Positions 13,964 to 15,897 of a DNA stretch of 15,897 nucleotides are shown piece by piece (within the stretch, counting starts at the first letter, position 1; every line of letters starts with the position of its first letter). Made by a program: the position numbers and the translations under genes. Source of the DNA: CAZNNH01 sp964574335. GTDB lineage: Bacteria > Acidobacteriota > Vicinamibacteria > Fen-336. Under the pieces are notes generated by a model. That model did no database searches. It was not told the DNA's origin and worked only from the letters and a program-made list of their open reading frames with translations. The stretch lies in contig CAZNNH010000145.1 in NCBI GenBank assembly GCA_964574335.1, positions 1-15,897 of the forward strand, in the 5' to 3' direction.

Positions 13964-14779
13964 TTACTCGGGAGGCGGGCCCTCCGCGGCCTGCGGGCGG
14001 GCCGGAGCGACTTCGACAGGGGAGCGGGTCTGCTCCAGGAGCCGCTGCGCATCCTCCGCCAGGGGGCTCTCCGGGTGCTCCTGGATCAACCGGGCCAGGT
14101 ACGGCGCCGCTTCCGCCGGCCTGAGCGAGAGCAGAAGGGCCTCCCCCAGGTGGAAGAGGACCTGGTCCAACTCCTGGTAGTCCGGGTAGTTGTCGATGAT
14201 TCCCTGGTACCGCGCGATGGCGGCTCGGTAGGCCCTGCGAGAGCGTTGGTAGAAGCTGCCGACCAGGTACTCCGACCGCGCCAGGCTCTGGCGGCACTCG
14301 ATGATCCGCTGCCGGACGTCCTCCGCGCGCGGGGAGTCGGGGAACAGCTCCAGGAACCGCTGGAACTCCTTCAGGGCGTCGACCGTGGGACCCTGGTCCC
14401 GGTCCGGCGGGTGGCGCTGCCTGTAGTAGCTCTCGGCGATCTGGTACTGGGCGTAATCGCTCTGGGGGTTTGAGGGGTAGAAAGTCAGGAACTCCCGGTA
14501 GGCGGAGACGGCGAGGATCAGGTTGGCCGTCCCCCCCTCCTTGAAGTAGCTGTCGGCCAGGGCCAGGCGGGCGTCCGGTCCGAGCGGGCTCTGGGGGAAG
14601 CCGTCGATGATGCGCCGATAGTACTGGCGCGCGCTCTCCCAGTCCTTCTTCCCACTGGCCTCCTGGCCGGCCTCCCAGATGACGCGGTCGGAGTTGGCGG
14701 CGAGGGTGGCCAGATCCACCCGGCGGGTGGCGCAGCCGGCTGCGAGCACCAAGAGCAGGAGCAGCCCGACGCGCCTCAT
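13964..14779 (-). CDS. bamD: BamD-like outer-membrane assembly lipoprotein
   Basis: BamD is an essential lipoprotein of the BAM complex, which inserts beta-barrel proteins into the outer membrane. The 271-residue product has a lipoprotein signal, MRRVGLLLLLVLAAGC, with lipobox LAAG-Cys16. It then has TPR-like helical pairs spanning about 30-250 (SARQYYRRIIDGFPQSP, AVSAYREFLTFYPSNP, ALKEFQRFLELFPDSP, AIARYQGIIDNYPDY, APYLARLIQEHPESP), each ending in the Y/FP-S-P pattern of the family. A Pro-rich tail closes it. The ATG at 14779 overlaps the stop of the upstream ORF as ATGA, which suggests translational coupling. It is slightly longer than Escherichia coli BamD (about 245). A YbgF/CpoB-type TPR protein is the main alternative, but the lipobox and repeat spacing favour BamD. 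Confidence 0.85.
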   Translation of the reverse strand: MRRVGLLLLLVLAAGCATRRVDLATLAANSDRVIWEAGQEASGKKDWESARQYYRRIIDGFPQSPLGPDARLALADSYFKEGGTANLILAVSAYREFLTFYPSNPQSDYAQYQIAESYYRQRHPPDRDQGPTVDALKEFQRFLELFPDSPRAEDVRQRIIECRQSLARSEYLVGSFYQRSRRAYRAAIARYQGIIDNYPDYQELDQVLFHLGEALLLSLRPAEAAPYLARLIQEHPESPLAEDAQRLLEQTRSPVEVAPARPQAAEGPPPE

Positions 14780-15897
14780 GCCACCCCCCGGATCCAGCTC
14801 CACTCTCTCTCCAGGCCCTGGCGCAGGCCGATGCGGGGACGGAACCCGAGGTCGCGTTGAGCCGCCGTGGTGTCGGCGAAGGTGTCGCGCATGTCCCCTT
14901 TCTGGGTGTCGTAGCGGCAGATCCGCGGTGCCTTTCCCGCCACCTGCTCCACCAGGCCCAGCACCTCGTTGAGGGAGACCCGCTCACCCCCCCCCACGTT
15001 GTAGACGTTGCCGGCCTGGCCAGAGTCGGCGGCGGCGCGGGTGGCGGCGACGATGTCGTCCACGTAGGTGAAGTCCCGGGTCTGTAGCCCGTCGCCGTAG
15101 ACGTGGATCGGCTCGTCGTTCAGGCACGCCCGGAGGAATCGGTTGAAGGCCATGTCGGGTCGCTGCCGTGGCCCGTACACGGTGAAGTACCGGAGGCTGA
15201 CCACACCCAACCCGTGGTTCCGCCCATACAGGTGGACCAGGTGCTCGGCGGCGAGCTTGGTGACGCCGTAGGGTGAGACGGGGCGACAGGCTGCGTCCTC
15301 GCGCAGGGGGTCGTCCGACCGCTCGGCTACCGGTCGCACGGCATCCAGCCATTGCGGATAGCCCAGGAAGCCAATGGTGCGGATGGCCAGCCGCCGGTTG
15401 TCATCGTCGGCTTTGTGGTCGAGGGCCGCCGGCGCCCACTCCTTCTCGAAGCATGCCTGGAGTTCCGCCGGGACCGGGCCGGGCGGGGGCACGGACGCGG
15501 AGAGAAGCTCCTGCCGCGACGCCTCGGCCGCTTCTGGCATGTAGCAGTCGAAGCAGTCCAAGAACGCCGTCTCCGCTCTCTCATATCGGTGCATAGCTTT
15601 CGTGGGGCCGACGAAATCCATGAAGCCCGCTGGCTCGTTGCGCATGAGATAGCGCACTAGGGCGGCGCTCTGCACGTAAAAGACGTGGAGCTTGAAGCGC
15701 CGGTCCGCGTCATTCCAGTCACGGGACAGCGAGTGCACTTCCTCGTACGAAAGGGACACAAGACTCTGGGGCTCCCACAGGCTACCCCGCGCGGCGGCGG
15801 CTTTCAGGATTTGGAGGTGGGCCCCCGGCGCAAAGGGGATCCTGACGACCTCTCGTGCCACCACGGTGGCCAGTCCCTCCTGCCACCAGGCCGCCCC
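14776..15897 (-). CDS. Chimeric ORF: gluzincin peptidase/HEAT part fused to the C-terminal half of an NAD-dependent epimerase (5' end beyond the window)
   Basis: The frame is open to the right edge, with 373 residues visible. Numbering here counts from the in-frame GTG at 15864. The edge-proximal part reads WWQEGLATVVAREV, the third-zinc-ligand helix of peptidase MA-like gluzincins; the HExxH helix would lie beyond the edge. It continues with VFYVQSAALVRYLM, typical of that fold, and one HEAT repeat (DNRRLAIRTIGFLG to about residue 192). At about residue 191-195 (15280-15297) it becomes an epimerase/dehydratase: RPVSPYGVTKLAAEHL with catalytic Tyr-x3-Lys, SLRYFTVYGPRQRPDMAF, RDFTYVDDIV, and NVGGG. 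The epimerase lacks its first ~130 residues, including the GxxGxxG NAD site, so it should be inactive as an epimerase. Codons differ across the junction. The stop overlaps the BamD-like start (ATGA). Confidence 0.8.
   Translation of the reverse strand, partial: GAAWWQEGLATVVAREVVRIPFAPGAHLQILKAAAARGSLWEPQSLVSLSYEEVHSLSRDWNDADRRFKLHVFYVQSAALVRYLMRNEPAGFMDFVGPTKAMHRYERAETAFLDCFDCYMPEAAEASRQELLSASVPPPGPVPAELQACFEKEWAPAALDHKADDDNRRLAIRTIGFLGYPQWLDAVRPVAERSDDPLREDAACRPVSPYGVTKLAAEHLVHLYGRNHGLGVVSLRYFTVYGPRQRPDMAFNRFLRACLNDEPIHVYGDGLQTRDFTYVDDIVAATRAAADSGQAGNVYNVGGGERVSLNEVLGLVEQVAGKAPRICRYDTQKGDMRDTFADTTAAQRDLGFRPRIGLRQGLEREWSWIRGVA

Noticed and set aside
1..15897. Mobile elements, CRISPR arrays, defence or biosynthetic clusters
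   Set aside because: No transposase, integrase, phage gene, direct-repeat array or recognisable defence gene was found. The gene content is core and envelope functions.

Overview
The window comes from a strongly GC-rich, diderm bacterium. Nearly all genes are on the minus strand. Diderm status follows from a BamD-like outer-membrane assembly lipoprotein. The mix of a zinc-ribbon Ser/Thr kinase, PilT, a bactofilin, a LysM protein with a long acidic linker and a peptidase MA/HEAT-type protein fits Acidobacteriota or a neighbouring GC-rich lineage. That placement is inference, because no marker gene here settles it. Non-ATG starts are frequent: GTG for rsmE, dnaK and grpE; TTG for the nucleotidyltransferase and probably for pgsA and the LysM gene.

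Layout from left to right. (1) Positions 1-184 hold the N-terminus of PilT (minus), preceded by a textbook sigma70 promoter (378-406) and a leader of about 187 nt that can fold. (2) A cytosolic Ser/Thr kinase with a C-terminal zinc ribbon (447-1382, minus) is divergent from phosphate acetyltransferase pta (1512-2483, plus). (3) A six-gene stress and translation cluster runs on the minus strand from 8742 down to 2458: hrcA-grpE-dnaK-dnaJ-prmA-rsmE, with GTGA overlaps at hrcA/grpE and prmA/rsmE and short gaps elsewhere. Its last gene overlaps the 3' end of pta by 26 bp, convergently. (4) A tRNA-Gly(CCC) with its own promoter lies just upstream of a bactofilin gene. (5) A nucleotidyltransferase and a phosphomannomutase form a two-gene sugar-nucleotide operon, divergent from pgsA (phosphatidylglycerolphosphate synthase, plus). 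(6) A secreted LysM protein, a BamD-like lipoprotein and a sugar-nucleotide epimerase fragment close the window.

Functionally this is mostly housekeeping and envelope biology: protein folding under HrcA-type control, ribosome modification (L11 and 16S rRNA), phospholipid and mannose-nucleotide synthesis, outer-membrane assembly, cytoskeleton and pilus retraction. I see no phage, transposon, CRISPR or defence system and no clear novel multi-gene system.

The most unusual point is the ORF at the right edge. Its N-terminal half is a gluzincin (peptidase MA-like) plus HEAT-repeat protein. It joins in frame, near 15280-15297, to the C-terminal half of an NAD-dependent epimerase that has lost its nucleotide-binding half. 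Codon usage changes at the same point. It is either a deletion fusion or a chimeric assembly join. Other points worth checking are an apparently leaderless hrcA with no recognisable CIRCE operator, and a perfect 17-bp palindrome between the BamD-like and LysM genes.
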